Below are positions 42,419 to 50,650 of a DNA stretch of 54,142 nucleotides, one piece after another (within the stretch, counting starts at the first letter, position 1; each line of letters opens with the position of its first letter). The position numbers were made by a program, and so were the translations under genes. The stretch covers positions 1 to 54,142 of the forward strand of contig NZ_JAGINM010000036.1 of assembly GCF_017876095.1 (NCBI RefSeq), given 5' to 3'. Source of the stretch: Azospirillum agricola. Its GTDB lineage: Bacteria; Pseudomonadota; Alphaproteobacteria; Azospirillales; Azospirillaceae. The notes under the pieces were generated by a model, which was not told the origin of the DNA, ran no database searches, and saw nothing but the letters and a program-made list of their open reading frames with translations.

Positions 42419-44095
42419 CTAGCGCTCGGTGGTTTCGATGAACAGCGCCGTCTCGGCGTAGCGGCCGGGGTTGGCGTCCATCCACGCGGCGATGCGGTCG
42501 AGCAGGCGCTTCATCTCCTTTGGCCGCAGGCTGGAATAGGCGGTGTTCTTCGGGATCAGCTCGTTCAGGAAGGGCGGCTTGTCGAGGAAGGCGATCGACT
42601 TGATGAGGTCGGTGCCGAACGGCGCGGTGACGAAGAAATACTCGCCGCCGCTCGGCAGGGTGACGGGCTGTCCCGCGGCGGCGCGCGCGACGGGGGTGAG
42701 CTGGTTGGGCAGCAGGATGTTGACGCTGCCGTCGGAGGACGCGGCGATCAGCAGGAGATGGGCGTCCTTTTCCGATCTGAGGCTGTAGGACAGGCGTTCG
42801 TCGTTCACGAAACGGTCCTGGCCGTTGCCGGTGGACAGGCTGAGCCGGAAGCCGGCCGAACCGCGTCCCAGCAGCAGAAGGTCGCTGTTCTCGGCGATGA
42901 CCTTGAGGGATTTGACGAGATCGACGATCGGCGACGAGCGGTCCCAGTTGGGCCGGGCCGAGGTGGAGACCCCGACCGCGACGGCGCGGCGCGCGAAGCT
43001 GCGCTGGCCCGCCGCCGAATTCAGCGCGGGGTTTTGCAGCTTCAATTGCAGGCCGTCGCCGACGCCGACGAACACCGCGTCCGCGAGGTCCGGTTCCACG
43101 GTCAGCCGCACGAGCGAGGAGGGGATCTGCTTTTCGATGAGCTGGCGGATCGCCGAGCTGTCGTCGACGTTGCGGAACCCGACGGTCAGGGCGCGGCGGG
43201 AGACCGGCGGGTCGCGGGGGGACTCCTTGAGCGCCGGCGGGCTGCCCGCCGCCGGAGTGGTCGCCGCCTGGGTGATCGCTGTCTGTGCCGCCGCCGGGCG
43301 CTCCGCCAGCCAATATTGGGCGCCGCCGAGGGAGGCGGAGACGAAGGGGCGCTGGCGGCCCTGGGTGGCCGTCTGGACACCGTCGCGCACCCGCTCGAAC
43401 AGCGTGCGGAGTTCCAGGCCGGGGGTCGCGATGTGCTTGAGCAGTTCGGCGGTGTAGGGGCTGTGGAGCCCGGCGCCATCCTCGGCGACCGTGTTCGCCT
43501 CGCTTGCGAAGGCGACCAGGACGTCGCTTCCACGGTTGTCGGGGGGCGCGATCCGCGCCAGCCCGCGGGTGGCCACGCTGCCGACGCTGCGCCGGTCCAG
43601 AAGCCGGGCGAGCTCGGCGGCGAAAGGGTTGTCCCGGCAGGCGTCGAAAATGGCGACGCGGAGCTTGCGCGCTCCGCGCATCCGGTCGAGGATCTGGTTC
43701 AGATACATCGACGACCGGTCGACCTCGCCGAGGCGGGTCAGCCGGAAATCGACCGGCAGCAGATAGTTCCGGTCCGCGAGCTGTATGCCGTGGCCGGCGA
43801 AATACGCCAGCACAACGTCGGGTGCCGTCTGCCGGGCGGTGTCCTCGAGGCGGCGGACAAGCGCCTGCATGCCGTCGAGGTCGAGGTCGTACCCGTCGAC
43901 CACCGTGTAGCCGAGGCGCCGCAGGGCGTCGGCCACCGCCTCCGCGTCCCGCCGGGCGTTGGGCAGCCTGTCGGCGTTGCGGTAGTCGCTGTTGCCGACG
44001 ACCAGCGCCAGACGCTCGGCGGACACCGGCTGGCAGCTCATCCAGGTGGCGAGCAGCGCAAGGGCGAAAACCAGGAAGCGGACCGGATTGTTCAT
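42419..44095 (-). CDS. Exported caspase-domain protein with C-terminal DUF4384-like domain
   Basis: This 558-aa protein has a Sec signal peptide (VRFLVFALALLATWMSCQPVSAE). A caspase p20-like domain (about 27-250) follows: LALVVGNSDYRNADRLPNAR, catalytic His102 in YFAGHGIQ and Cys153 in IFDACRDNPF. After a Pro/Ala linker there is a middle domain, and then a DUF4384-like domain (about 425-530; DAHLLLIAASSDGSVNILLPN and TAPFGTDLIKSIAF). Peptidase C14-type specificity is usually for Arg/Lys or Asp; here it is unknown. It converges with the CHAT lipoprotein gene. Two clan-CD protease-like proteins exported to the envelope and encoded tail to tail suggest a joint function. The region upstream (44096-44328) separates it from the divergent tetR gene. 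Confidence 0.87.
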   Translation of the reverse strand: MNNPVRFLVFALALLATWMSCQPVSAERLALVVGNSDYRNADRLPNARRDAEAVADALRRLGYTVVDGYDLDLDGMQALVRRLEDTARQTAPDVVLAYFAGHGIQLADRNYLLPVDFRLTRLGEVDRSSMYLNQILDRMRGARKLRVAIFDACRDNPFAAELARLLDRRSVGSVATRGLARIAPPDNRGSDVLVAFASEANTVAEDGAGLHSPYTAELLKHIATPGLELRTLFERVRDGVQTATQGRQRPFVSASLGGAQYWLAERPAAAQTAITQAATTPAAGSPPALKESPRDPPVSRRALTVGFRNVDDSSAIRQLIEKQIPSSLVRLTVEPDLADAVFVGVGDGLQLKLQNPALNSAAGQRSFARRAVAVGVSTSARPNWDRSSPIVDLVKSLKVIAENSDLLLLGRGSAGFRLSLSTGNGQDRFVNDERLSYSLRSEKDAHLLLIAASSDGSVNILLPNQLTPVARAAAGQPVTLPSGGEYFFVTAPFGTDLIKSIAFLDKPPFLNELIPKNTAYSSLRPKEMKRLLDRIAAWMDANPGRYAETALFIETTER

Positions 44096-44287
44096 CGCTT
44101 CACTCTTATCCTGATGGAGCCCGGCCCGGTTGCGGCCGCCGGTGGAAAATGGCCGTTGGATTTCCCATTTTCACCTTATCGGGATGACGCCGAAACCGTC
44201 AAGCTGGCGGCCGGCGTTGCGGCGTGCGTGCCGGCCGGACGCCCCGCCCCTTCGCAAGGCGCTTGTCCGTGGACGTGTCCGCAGTTA

Positions 44288-44309
44288 CAAATCCATCCGT
44301 ATGGATTTG
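44288..44309. promoter_or_regulatory. Candidate TetR operator
   Basis: CAAATCCAT (44288-44296) and ATGGATTTG (44301-44309) are perfect 9-bp arms around CCGT, centred 30 bp before the tetR start codon. The size and place are typical of an autorepression operator for a TetR-efflux pair. Confidence 0.75.
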
Positions 44310-44328
44310 AATAAGACCGGGAGGTTTC

Positions 44329-44874
44329 ATGGGACGCCCGCCGACGATCGACCGGGACAGGGTTCTGGACATCGCCGAAGGAATTCTGCTGAAGGCGGGG
44401 ACCGGCGGCCTGACGATGGACGCCGTCGCCAAGGCCGCCGGCGTTTCCAAGGGCGGCGTCCAGTCGCGGTTCGGGACCAAGGACGACCTGATCGCCGCCA
44501 TGATCGAACGCTGGGGACGCGAGTACGACGCCCAGATCACCGCCCTCGCCGGGCCGTCGCCGACGCCGGTGGAGGCAGTGCGCGGCCACGTCGAGGCCAC
44601 CATGGCCATGGACGCCGACAGCCATGCCCGGGCGGCCGGCATGATGGCGGCGCTGATCGAGGCCAAACAGCACATCGACAGCACCAGGGCCTGGTACGGG
44701 GAGCGGTTCGGCGGTCTCGATCCCCGTTCCGAGGAAGGGCGCCGGGCCAGGCTCGCCTTCCTCGCCGCCGAGGGCGCGTTCCTTCTGCGCGCCTTCGGCT
44801 TCATGGATTTTCCCGACGAGGAATGGGGCAGCCTCCGGCACGACCTGCGCGCGCTCCTCGACGGCCGGAGCTGA
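44329..44874 (+). CDS. TetR/AcrR-family repressor of the adjacent MFS pump
   Basis: This 181-aa regulator has an N-terminal HTH (about 8-55: ILLKAGTGGLTMDAVAKAAGVSKGGVQSRFGTKDDLIAAM) and a helical ligand-binding domain. GGGAGG precedes ATG 44329. The MFS gene begins at once after its TGA (or 57 bp later), so the two form an operon that TetR would repress through the palindrome at 44288-44309. The ligand is probably a cationic or hydrophobic toxic compound, judged by the pump family. Confidence 0.92.
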   Translation: MGRPPTIDRDRVLDIAEGILLKAGTGGLTMDAVAKAAGVSKGGVQSRFGTKDDLIAAMIERWGREYDAQITALAGPSPTPVEAVRGHVEATMAMDADSHARAAGMMAALIEAKQHIDSTRAWYGERFGGLDPRSEEGRRARLAFLAAEGAFLLRAFGFMDFPDEEWGSLRHDLRALLDGRS

Positions 44875-44931
44875 ATGGAGGCCGGTCCTCCCGGCGTCCC
44901 GCCTCCGTCACCACCAAGGATCCCCCGACTC

Positions 44932-46455
44932 ATGGCTCCCGGCACCCGATGGCTGACCCTGGCCACCGTTTCCAGCGCCCTGTTCCTGATCGTCGTCGAC
45001 ATGACGGTGCTCTACACCGCCTTGCCGACGCTCACCCGCGACCTGGGGGCCACCGCCTCGCAGAAGCTCTGGATCGTCAACGCCTATCCCCTGGTGATGG
45101 CGGGGCTGCTGCCGGCCTCGGGCACGCTGGGCGACCGGCTGGGCCACAAGCTGATGTTCATGACCGGCCTTCTCGTGTTCGGCCTGGCGTCCTTCGGCGC
45201 GGCCTTCGCGCCTTCGGCGGCGGCGCTGATCGCCGCGCGGGCGGTGCTGGCGGTCGGGGCGGCGATGATGATGCCGGCGACGCTGTCCCTGATCCGCCTC
45301 ACCTTCACCGACCCGGAGGAGCGGTCGCTCGCCATCGGCATCTGGGCCGCCATCGCCTCCGGCGGCGCCGCGGCCGGTCCGGTGATGGGTGGGGTGCTGC
45401 TGGAGCATTTCCGCTGGGGGGCGGTCTTCCTGATCAACGTGCCGGTGGTCGCGGCGGCCCTGGCGGGCAGCGCCCTTCTGCTGACCAACCGTCCCGGGGA
45501 CGCCGGGCATCCCTGGGATCTGGCCGGTTCGCTCCAGGCCATGATCGGGCTCGGCGGCCTGGTCTATGCGCTGAAGGAAGCCGCCAAGCGCGACCCTTCC
45601 TGGGAAGCGGCCGGGTTGGCGCTGGCCGTCGGCCTGATCGCCACGCTGCTGTTCGTGCGCCGGCAGCGCCGCGCCCGCTTTCCGCTGATCGATTTCTCGC
45701 TGTTCGCCGACCCGCGCTTTTCGGCGGGCGTGGCGACCGCCCTGACGGCGTCGGCGGCGCTGATCGGGATGGAGCTGGTGTTCAGCCAGCGCCTCCAGCT
45801 GGTGCTGGGGTTGTCGCCGCTCGACGCCGGCCTGCTGATCCTGCCGATCCCGCTCGCGTCCCTGGTGGCGGCACCGCTGACCGGGCTGGCGCTGTCGCGG
45901 CTCGGCTCCGCGCGGGTGCTCTGGGGGGCGCTCATGGTGACCGGGCTGGCCCTGATCGCCTTCCTCGCCAGCCACGACGGCCCCGCCGCCCTGTGGATCA
46001 CCGCTCTCGCGGCGATGGGGTTCGGGAGCGGCGCCGCGGTGACGGCCGCGTCCTCGGTCATCATGCTCTCGGCCCCCGAGGAGCGGGCCGGAATGGCCGC
46101 CTCGATCGAGGAGGTCTCCTACGAGCTGGGCGGAACGCTCGGCATCGCGCTGCTCGGCAGCCTGATGTCGGTGCTCTACACGCGGGCCATGCTGGTCCCG
46201 CAGGGGATCGCGATCGCCTCCGAAGCGCGCGACAGCATCGACGAGGCTCTCGCTCTCGCCCAGGGGCTGGCGCCATTCCAGGCGGAGCAGGTCGTCGGCG
46301 TGGCGCGGGCGGCCTTCGACCAGGCCTTCACCGGCGTGGTCGGCGTGGCCGCCCTGATGCTGGTCGCCGTCGCGCTCGTCGTTCGCCACCGGCTTGCCGG
46401 CCGGGAGGAGGCCGAAGGCAGCGGCTTGCCGGAACGGCGCGCCGATGGCTGCTGA
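44932..46455 (+). CDS. MFS multidrug efflux transporter, DHA2 (14-TM) family
   Basis: This 507-aa inner-membrane drug/proton antiporter is of the DHA2 group, closest in style to SmvA-type quaternary-ammonium/methyl-viologen pumps. Motif D1-like VDMTVLYTALPTLTRDLGATASQKLWIVNAYPLVMAGLLPASGTLGDRLG and motif A-like GDRLGHK are clear. Motif C-like GIWAAIASGGAAAGPVMGGVLLEHFRWGAVFLINVP follows. About 14 hydrophobic helices can be counted. ATG 44932 (AAGGA 11 bases upstream) matches the family N-terminus; ATG 44875, which abuts the tetR stop and has GGAG four bases upstream, would add a Pro-rich 19-residue head. It ends 57 bp from the convergent SDR gene. Confidence 0.9.
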   Translation: MAPGTRWLTLATVSSALFLIVVDMTVLYTALPTLTRDLGATASQKLWIVNAYPLVMAGLLPASGTLGDRLGHKLMFMTGLLVFGLASFGAAFAPSAAALIAARAVLAVGAAMMMPATLSLIRLTFTDPEERSLAIGIWAAIASGGAAAGPVMGGVLLEHFRWGAVFLINVPVVAAALAGSALLLTNRPGDAGHPWDLAGSLQAMIGLGGLVYALKEAAKRDPSWEAAGLALAVGLIATLLFVRRQRRARFPLIDFSLFADPRFSAGVATALTASAALIGMELVFSQRLQLVLGLSPLDAGLLILPIPLASLVAAPLTGLALSRLGSARVLWGALMVTGLALIAFLASHDGPAALWITALAAMGFGSGAAVTAASSVIMLSAPEERAGMAASIEEVSYELGGTLGIALLGSLMSVLYTRAMLVPQGIAIASEARDSIDEALALAQGLAPFQAEQVVGVARAAFDQAFTGVVGVAALMLVAVALVVRHRLAGREEAEGSGLPERRADGC

Positions 46456-46512
46456 GCGAGGGTTGCCGAGCGTGGATTGCCGGCCGGGTTGGCCGGCTTC
46501 GGCGGCCGCCGG

Positions 46513-47298
46513 TCAGGTGAAGACCATGCCGCCGTCGACCATCAGCGACTGACCGGTCATGAAGTCGGAATCGGAGGAGGCGAGGAAGCGCGCCACCCCG
46601 ACCAGATCCTCCGCCGCCGAGGGCCGGCCGAGCACGGCGCCGGCCGCGAACATGTCGAACGCCTCGTTCTCGGTCCGGGTCAGGCCGGTGTCGCGGAAGC
46701 CCTTGTCGATGACCTTCCACATCTCGGTCGCCACCACGCCGGGGCAGATGGCGTTGGCGGTGATCCCCTCCTTGCCGAAGGCGCGCGCTGCCGCCTGGGT
46801 CAGGGCCACGACGGCGAACTTGCTCGCGGAGTAATGGGCGAGCGGCTCGTAGCCCTGCTTGCCGGCGATGGAGGCGGTGTTGACGATCTTGCCGCCGCCG
46901 CCCTGGGTCCGGAAGGTCTTGATCGCCTCCTGCATGCCGATCAGCACGCCCAGCGCGTTGACGTCGGTGACGAAGCGCCAGTCCTCCTCGGTGATGTCGA
47001 GGAAGGGCTTGGTCTGCGCCACCCCGGCGTTGTTGAAGAGAACGTCGAGCCGGCCGTACGCGCGGACCGTCTCGTCGATCATGCGGCGCACGGCGTCGCG
47101 GTCCCGCACGTCGACCGTGACGGCGATGGCGGCGCCGCCGGCCGCGCGGATGGTTTCGGCGACCTGCTCGGCCTCGTCGGCGGTGCGGTCGGCGATGGTC
47201 AACCGGGCGCCGTCGGCGGCGAGCGCGCGGGCGATGGCGGCGCCGATGCCGCGTCCGGCGCCGGTGACGATGATGCTCTTGTTCCTCAGATCGGGCAT
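46513..47298 (-). CDS. SDR oxidoreductase, acetoin/2,3-butanediol dehydrogenase-like
   Basis: This 261-aa classical short-chain dehydrogenase has the cofactor motif TGAGRGIG (12-19), NNAG (NNAGVAQTKPF), catalytic Ser in NTASIAGKQGYE, and YSASK (Tyr and Lys, about 155-159). The acidic Asp in ADRTADE after strand 2 favours NAD. As the last gene of acoXABC it most likely interconverts acetoin with 2,3-butanediol or diacetyl, feeding acetoin to the dehydrogenase complex. AAAGGAGA precedes ATG 47298. The exact substrate is inferred from context. Confidence 0.88.
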   Translation of the reverse strand: MPDLRNKSIIVTGAGRGIGAAIARALAADGARLTIADRTADEAEQVAETIRAAGGAAIAVTVDVRDRDAVRRMIDETVRAYGRLDVLFNNAGVAQTKPFLDITEEDWRFVTDVNALGVLIGMQEAIKTFRTQGGGGKIVNTASIAGKQGYEPLAHYSASKFAVVALTQAAARAFGKEGITANAICPGVVATEMWKVIDKGFRDTGLTRTENEAFDMFAAGAVLGRPSAAEDLVGVARFLASSDSDFMTGQSLMVDGGMVFT

Positions 47299-47351
47299 GA
47301 TGGGTCTCCTTTGACCGGTGCGCCTTCCGTGGCGCGCCGGTCCGCAAGGGG

Positions 47352-48506
47352 TCAGGTGGCCGTGCCGGTGGCGGGGGTGCCGATGTGCTCCTTGAGCAGG
47401 GCGTTGACCTTGCCCGCCGCCTCCATCTGCACCATGTGGCCGGCGTTGGGGATCACCACGCTCCGCGCAGCATGGCCCAGCGCCGTGGCGTGGGCGGCGG
47501 GGATGACGCGGTCCTGCTCGCCCCACACCACCAGGGTCGGCAGTCCGGTCGCGGCGACCGCGCCGGCGAGGATTTCGGCCTGCGCGCCGTCGGCGAACAG
47601 CGCGGCGGACAACGCCCGCAGCGCCGCCTCGACGCCGTCCAGCCGCTTGTACTTCAGCAGGTCGTCGACGAGCTTGCGGCCGACCAGGCTCTGGTCGGCG
47701 AACAGCGTCTCCAGCACCGGCTTCAGGTCGCGGCGGGAGTTGGCCGCGGTGAAGCCCTGGATGTAGCCGTGGTCGATGGCGCTCCCCAGCCCGGCCGACG
47801 CGATCAGCGACAGCGACGCCACCCGCTCCGGCGCGTCGAGCGCCGTCCGCATCGACACCGCACCGCCCATCGAATGGCCGACGAGGTGGGCGCGGTCGAT
47901 GCCGGCCGCGTCCATGAAGCCGAGCACCGCCTTCGACAGGCCCGCCAGGGTCGGATCGGCCAGGGTCTTGGCCGATTGCCCATGCCCCGGCAGGTCGAGC
48001 GCGTAGACGGTGGCGCTCTCCGCCAGCGCGTCGATGGTGAACAGCCAGTTGTCGAGGTCGCCGCCGAAGCCGTGCAGCAGCAGGACGGCCGGCCCGCTCT
48101 CGCCGCGCGTCCCGTCGCGCTTGGCGTAGCGCAGCGTTCCGGCCGGGGTTTCGGCGAAGTGGTAACGGGGGCCGGCTTCCTCCTCTTCCCCTGCGCCGCC
48201 GGTCGCCGGCGCGGCGTAGGCGTCGATGAAGGCGTCGATCTCGCTGTCCGGCACGTCGGGTTCGGCCAGCACGGCGATCAGCGCCTTCACCGGATAGACG
48301 GTGCCGGGCTCGCCCAGCACCCGGCGGAGGATGCCGCTGTCCCCCGCCTCGACGACGTTGGTGATCTTGTCGGTCTCGACCTCCAGCAGCTCGTCGCCGA
48401 GGGCCACGCTGGCCCCCGGCCGCTTCAGCCAGCCGGTGAGCTTGCCCTCCGACATGGACAGGCCCCATTTCGGCATGACGATGGGCTTGATGCGCTCGTT
48501 CAACAT
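47352..48506 (-). CDS. acoC: Acetoin dehydrogenase E2 (lipoyl domain plus alpha/beta-hydrolase fold)
   Basis: This 384-aa protein has an N-terminal lipoyl domain (about 5-82, lipoyl Lys in EVETDKITN), an Ala/Glu linker, and an alpha/beta-hydrolase-type domain (about 130-375: LLHGFGGDLDNWLF, GHSMGG with the Ser, and GHMVQME with the His). This architecture is that of AcoC dihydrolipoamide acetyltransferases, which differ from pyruvate E2. It transfers the acetyl group from acetoin cleavage to CoA. It lies 44 bp after acoB in the operon. E3 (lipoamide dehydrogenase) is not encoded here and must come from another complex. Confidence 0.93.
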   Translation of the reverse strand: MLNERIKPIVMPKWGLSMSEGKLTGWLKRPGASVALGDELLEVETDKITNVVEAGDSGILRRVLGEPGTVYPVKALIAVLAEPDVPDSEIDAFIDAYAAPATGGAGEEEEAGPRYHFAETPAGTLRYAKRDGTRGESGPAVLLLHGFGGDLDNWLFTIDALAESATVYALDLPGHGQSAKTLADPTLAGLSKAVLGFMDAAGIDRAHLVGHSMGGAVSMRTALDAPERVASLSLIASAGLGSAIDHGYIQGFTAANSRRDLKPVLETLFADQSLVGRKLVDDLLKYKRLDGVEAALRALSAALFADGAQAEILAGAVAATGLPTLVVWGEQDRVIPAAHATALGHAARSVVIPNAGHMVQMEAAGKVNALLKEHIGTPATGTAT

Positions 48507-48550
48507 GAATTCAGGCTCCGGCGGAAATAAGGCGGCCCGTGGCGGCTCCA

Positions 48551-49588
48551 TCAGGCGGCGATGCTGCGCGGCGTGGTGCCGGTCGGCGCCAGCGTGCGGA
48601 GTGCGGCGGCGGCGATGGCCTCGGCGCTGGGGACGTAGAGATCCTCCAGCGACGGGGCGAAGGGCACCGGCGTGTGCGGCGCCGTCACCATCTGCACCCC
48701 GGCCTTCAGCGCGCCGAAGGCGTGTTGCCCGACATAAGCCGCGATGTCGGTGGCGAGGTTGCAGCGCGGGTGCGCCTCGTCCACCACCACCAGCCGGCCG
48801 GTGCGCTCGACGCTCTCGACGATGCTGTCCCAATCGATCGGCGACAGGGTGCGCAGGTCGATCACCTCGGCCTCCACCCGCTCCCTGGCCAGCGCGTCCG
48901 CCGCCGCCATGGCGCGGTGGACGGTCAGGCCGTAGCTGACGATGGTCACGTCGTCGCCGTCGCGCAGGACGTTCGCCTCGCCGAAGGGGATGGCGTAGGA
49001 TTCGGCCGGAACCTCGCATTCCATTCCGTAGAGGTTCTTGTGCTCGCAGAAGATGACCGGGTCGTTGTCGCGGATCGCCTGGATCAGCAGCCCCTTGGCG
49101 TCGTAGGCGTTGCTCGGGCAGACCACCTTCAGGCCGGGGATGTGGGTGAAGAGCGGGGTCAGCATCTGCGAATGCTGGGCCGCCGCGCGGAAGCCGGCGC
49201 CGACCATGCCGCGGATGACCACGGGGGTTTCCGCCTTGCCGCCGAACATGTAGCGGAACTTGGCCGCCTGGTTGAAGATCTGGTCGAAGCAGACGCCCAT
49301 GAAGTCCATGAACATCAGCTCCGCTACCGGCCGCAGCCCGCAGGCGGCGGCGCCGATCGCCGCGCCGATGTAGGCCGATTCCGACAGCGGCGTGTCCATC
49401 AGCCGGTCGCCGTGCTTGGCGTGCAGCCCCTTGGTGACGCCGAGCACGCCGCCCCAGGCGTCGGCCTCGCCATGGGCGCCGGTGCCGCCGACGATGTCCT
49501 CGCCCATGACGATGACGGTGGGGTCGCGGCGCATTTCGAGGTCGAGCGCCTCGTTGATCGCCTGTTTCATGCTGATCTTGCGGGACAT
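48551..49588 (-). CDS. acoB: Acetoin dehydrogenase E1 beta subunit
   Basis: This 345-aa transketolase-like beta subunit has KISMKQAINEALDLEMRRDPTVIVMGEDIVGGTGAHGEADAWGG, DTPLSESAYIGAAIGAAACGLRPVAELMFMDF, QHSQML in the active-site region and the C-terminal transketolase domain (TIVSYGLTVHRAM, EVIDLRTLSPIDWD). GGAGGAA precedes ATG 49588. With AcoA it forms the ThDP-dependent heterotetramer that cleaves acetoin to acetaldehyde and an acetyl group. It lies 34 bp after acoA. Confidence 0.95.
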   Translation of the reverse strand: MSRKISMKQAINEALDLEMRRDPTVIVMGEDIVGGTGAHGEADAWGGVLGVTKGLHAKHGDRLMDTPLSESAYIGAAIGAAACGLRPVAELMFMDFMGVCFDQIFNQAAKFRYMFGGKAETPVVIRGMVGAGFRAAAQHSQMLTPLFTHIPGLKVVCPSNAYDAKGLLIQAIRDNDPVIFCEHKNLYGMECEVPAESYAIPFGEANVLRDGDDVTIVSYGLTVHRAMAAADALARERVEAEVIDLRTLSPIDWDSIVESVERTGRLVVVDEAHPRCNLATDIAAYVGQHAFGALKAGVQMVTAPHTPVPFAPSLEDLYVPSAEAIAAAALRTLAPTGTTPRSIAA

Positions 49589-49622
49589 GGCATTTCCTCC
49601 GCGTGGCTTGTTCGTTTGGAAC

Positions 49623-50606
49623 TCAGTAGGCGACGTAGACGTCGGTCAGCAGATCGCCGGCCGCCGGCAGCGGGGCGGCCTTGGCGGCGCGCACGGCGTC
49701 CTCGATCAGGGCGGCGACCTCGCCGTCGATGGCCTGCAACTCGGCGCGCGCGATGACGCCGGCCTCGATCACCCGCTCGCCCAGCATGACCAGGCAGTCG
49801 CGCGACGCGCGCAGGGCCTCGACCTCGCCCTTGGCGCGGTAGGTCTGGGCGTCGCCCTCGAAATGGCCGTAGAAGCGGACCATGTTGCATTCCAGCAGCG
49901 CCGGGCCGCCGCCCTCGCGGGCGCGGCGGATGATCTCGCCGGCCGCCTCGTGGACCGCGAAGAAGTCGGTGCCGTCCACCGTGACGCCCGGCATGCCGAA
50001 GCCGGTGGCGCGGTCGACGTAGCTGTCGCAGGACACCGCCCATTCCATAGCCGTGGATTCGGCGTAGCCGTTGTTCTCCACCACGAAGACCACCGGCAGG
50101 TTCCACACGGCGGCGAGGTTCAGGCTTTCCAGGAAGGTCCCCTGGTTGGAGGCGCCGTCGCCCACGAAGGTGATGCCGACCCCGCGGTCGCCGCGCACCT
50201 TGGCGGCGAGCGCCGCGCCGCAGATCAGCGGGGCGCCGGCCCCCAGGATGCCGTTGGCGCCCATCATGCCCTTGGACAGGTCGGCGATGTGCATGGAGCC
50301 GCCCTTGCCCCGGCAGGCGCCGGTGCTGCGCCCGTAGATCTCGGCCATCATCGCGTGGACGTCGACGCCCTTGGCGATGCAGTGGCCGTGCCCGCGGTGG
50401 GTCGAGGCGATGCGGTCATTGTCGTTCAGATGCATCATGATGCCGGTGGCGCAGGCCTCCTCCCCGGCGTAGAGGTGGACGAAGCCCGGAATGTCGCCCT
50501 TGGCGAAATCGACGTGCAGCCGCTCCTCGAACTCGCGGATCGTCCGCATGGTGCGGTAGGCGCGCAGCAGGTCGTCCTTGCTGAGCGGAAAGGGATTCTC
50601 GGTCAC
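49623..50606 (-). CDS. acoA: Acetoin dehydrogenase E1 alpha subunit
   Basis: This 327-aa ThDP-binding alpha subunit has YRTMRTIREFEERLHVDFAKGDIPGFVHLYAGEEACATGI, STHRGHGHCIAKG, RSTGACRGKGGSMHIAD and the ThDP motif GDGASNQGTFLESLNLAAVWNLPVVFVVENN (about 170-200). It begins with GTG 50606 preceded by GGGGAGAA. No phosphorylation-loop extension is evident. It is the second gene of the sigma-54-controlled operon, 44 bp after acoX. Confidence 0.95.
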   Translation of the reverse strand: MTENPFPLSKDDLLRAYRTMRTIREFEERLHVDFAKGDIPGFVHLYAGEEACATGIMMHLNDNDRIASTHRGHGHCIAKGVDVHAMMAEIYGRSTGACRGKGGSMHIADLSKGMMGANGILGAGAPLICGAALAAKVRGDRGVGITFVGDGASNQGTFLESLNLAAVWNLPVVFVVENNGYAESTAMEWAVSCDSYVDRATGFGMPGVTVDGTDFFAVHEAAGEIIRRAREGGGPALLECNMVRFYGHFEGDAQTYRAKGEVEALRASRDCLVMLGERVIEAGVIARAELQAIDGEVAALIEDAVRAAKAAPLPAAGDLLTDVYVAY

Positions 50607-50650
50607 GGTGGTTCTCCCCGGTGCGGTTGGCGGTTGTTGGGAGGCGGTGC

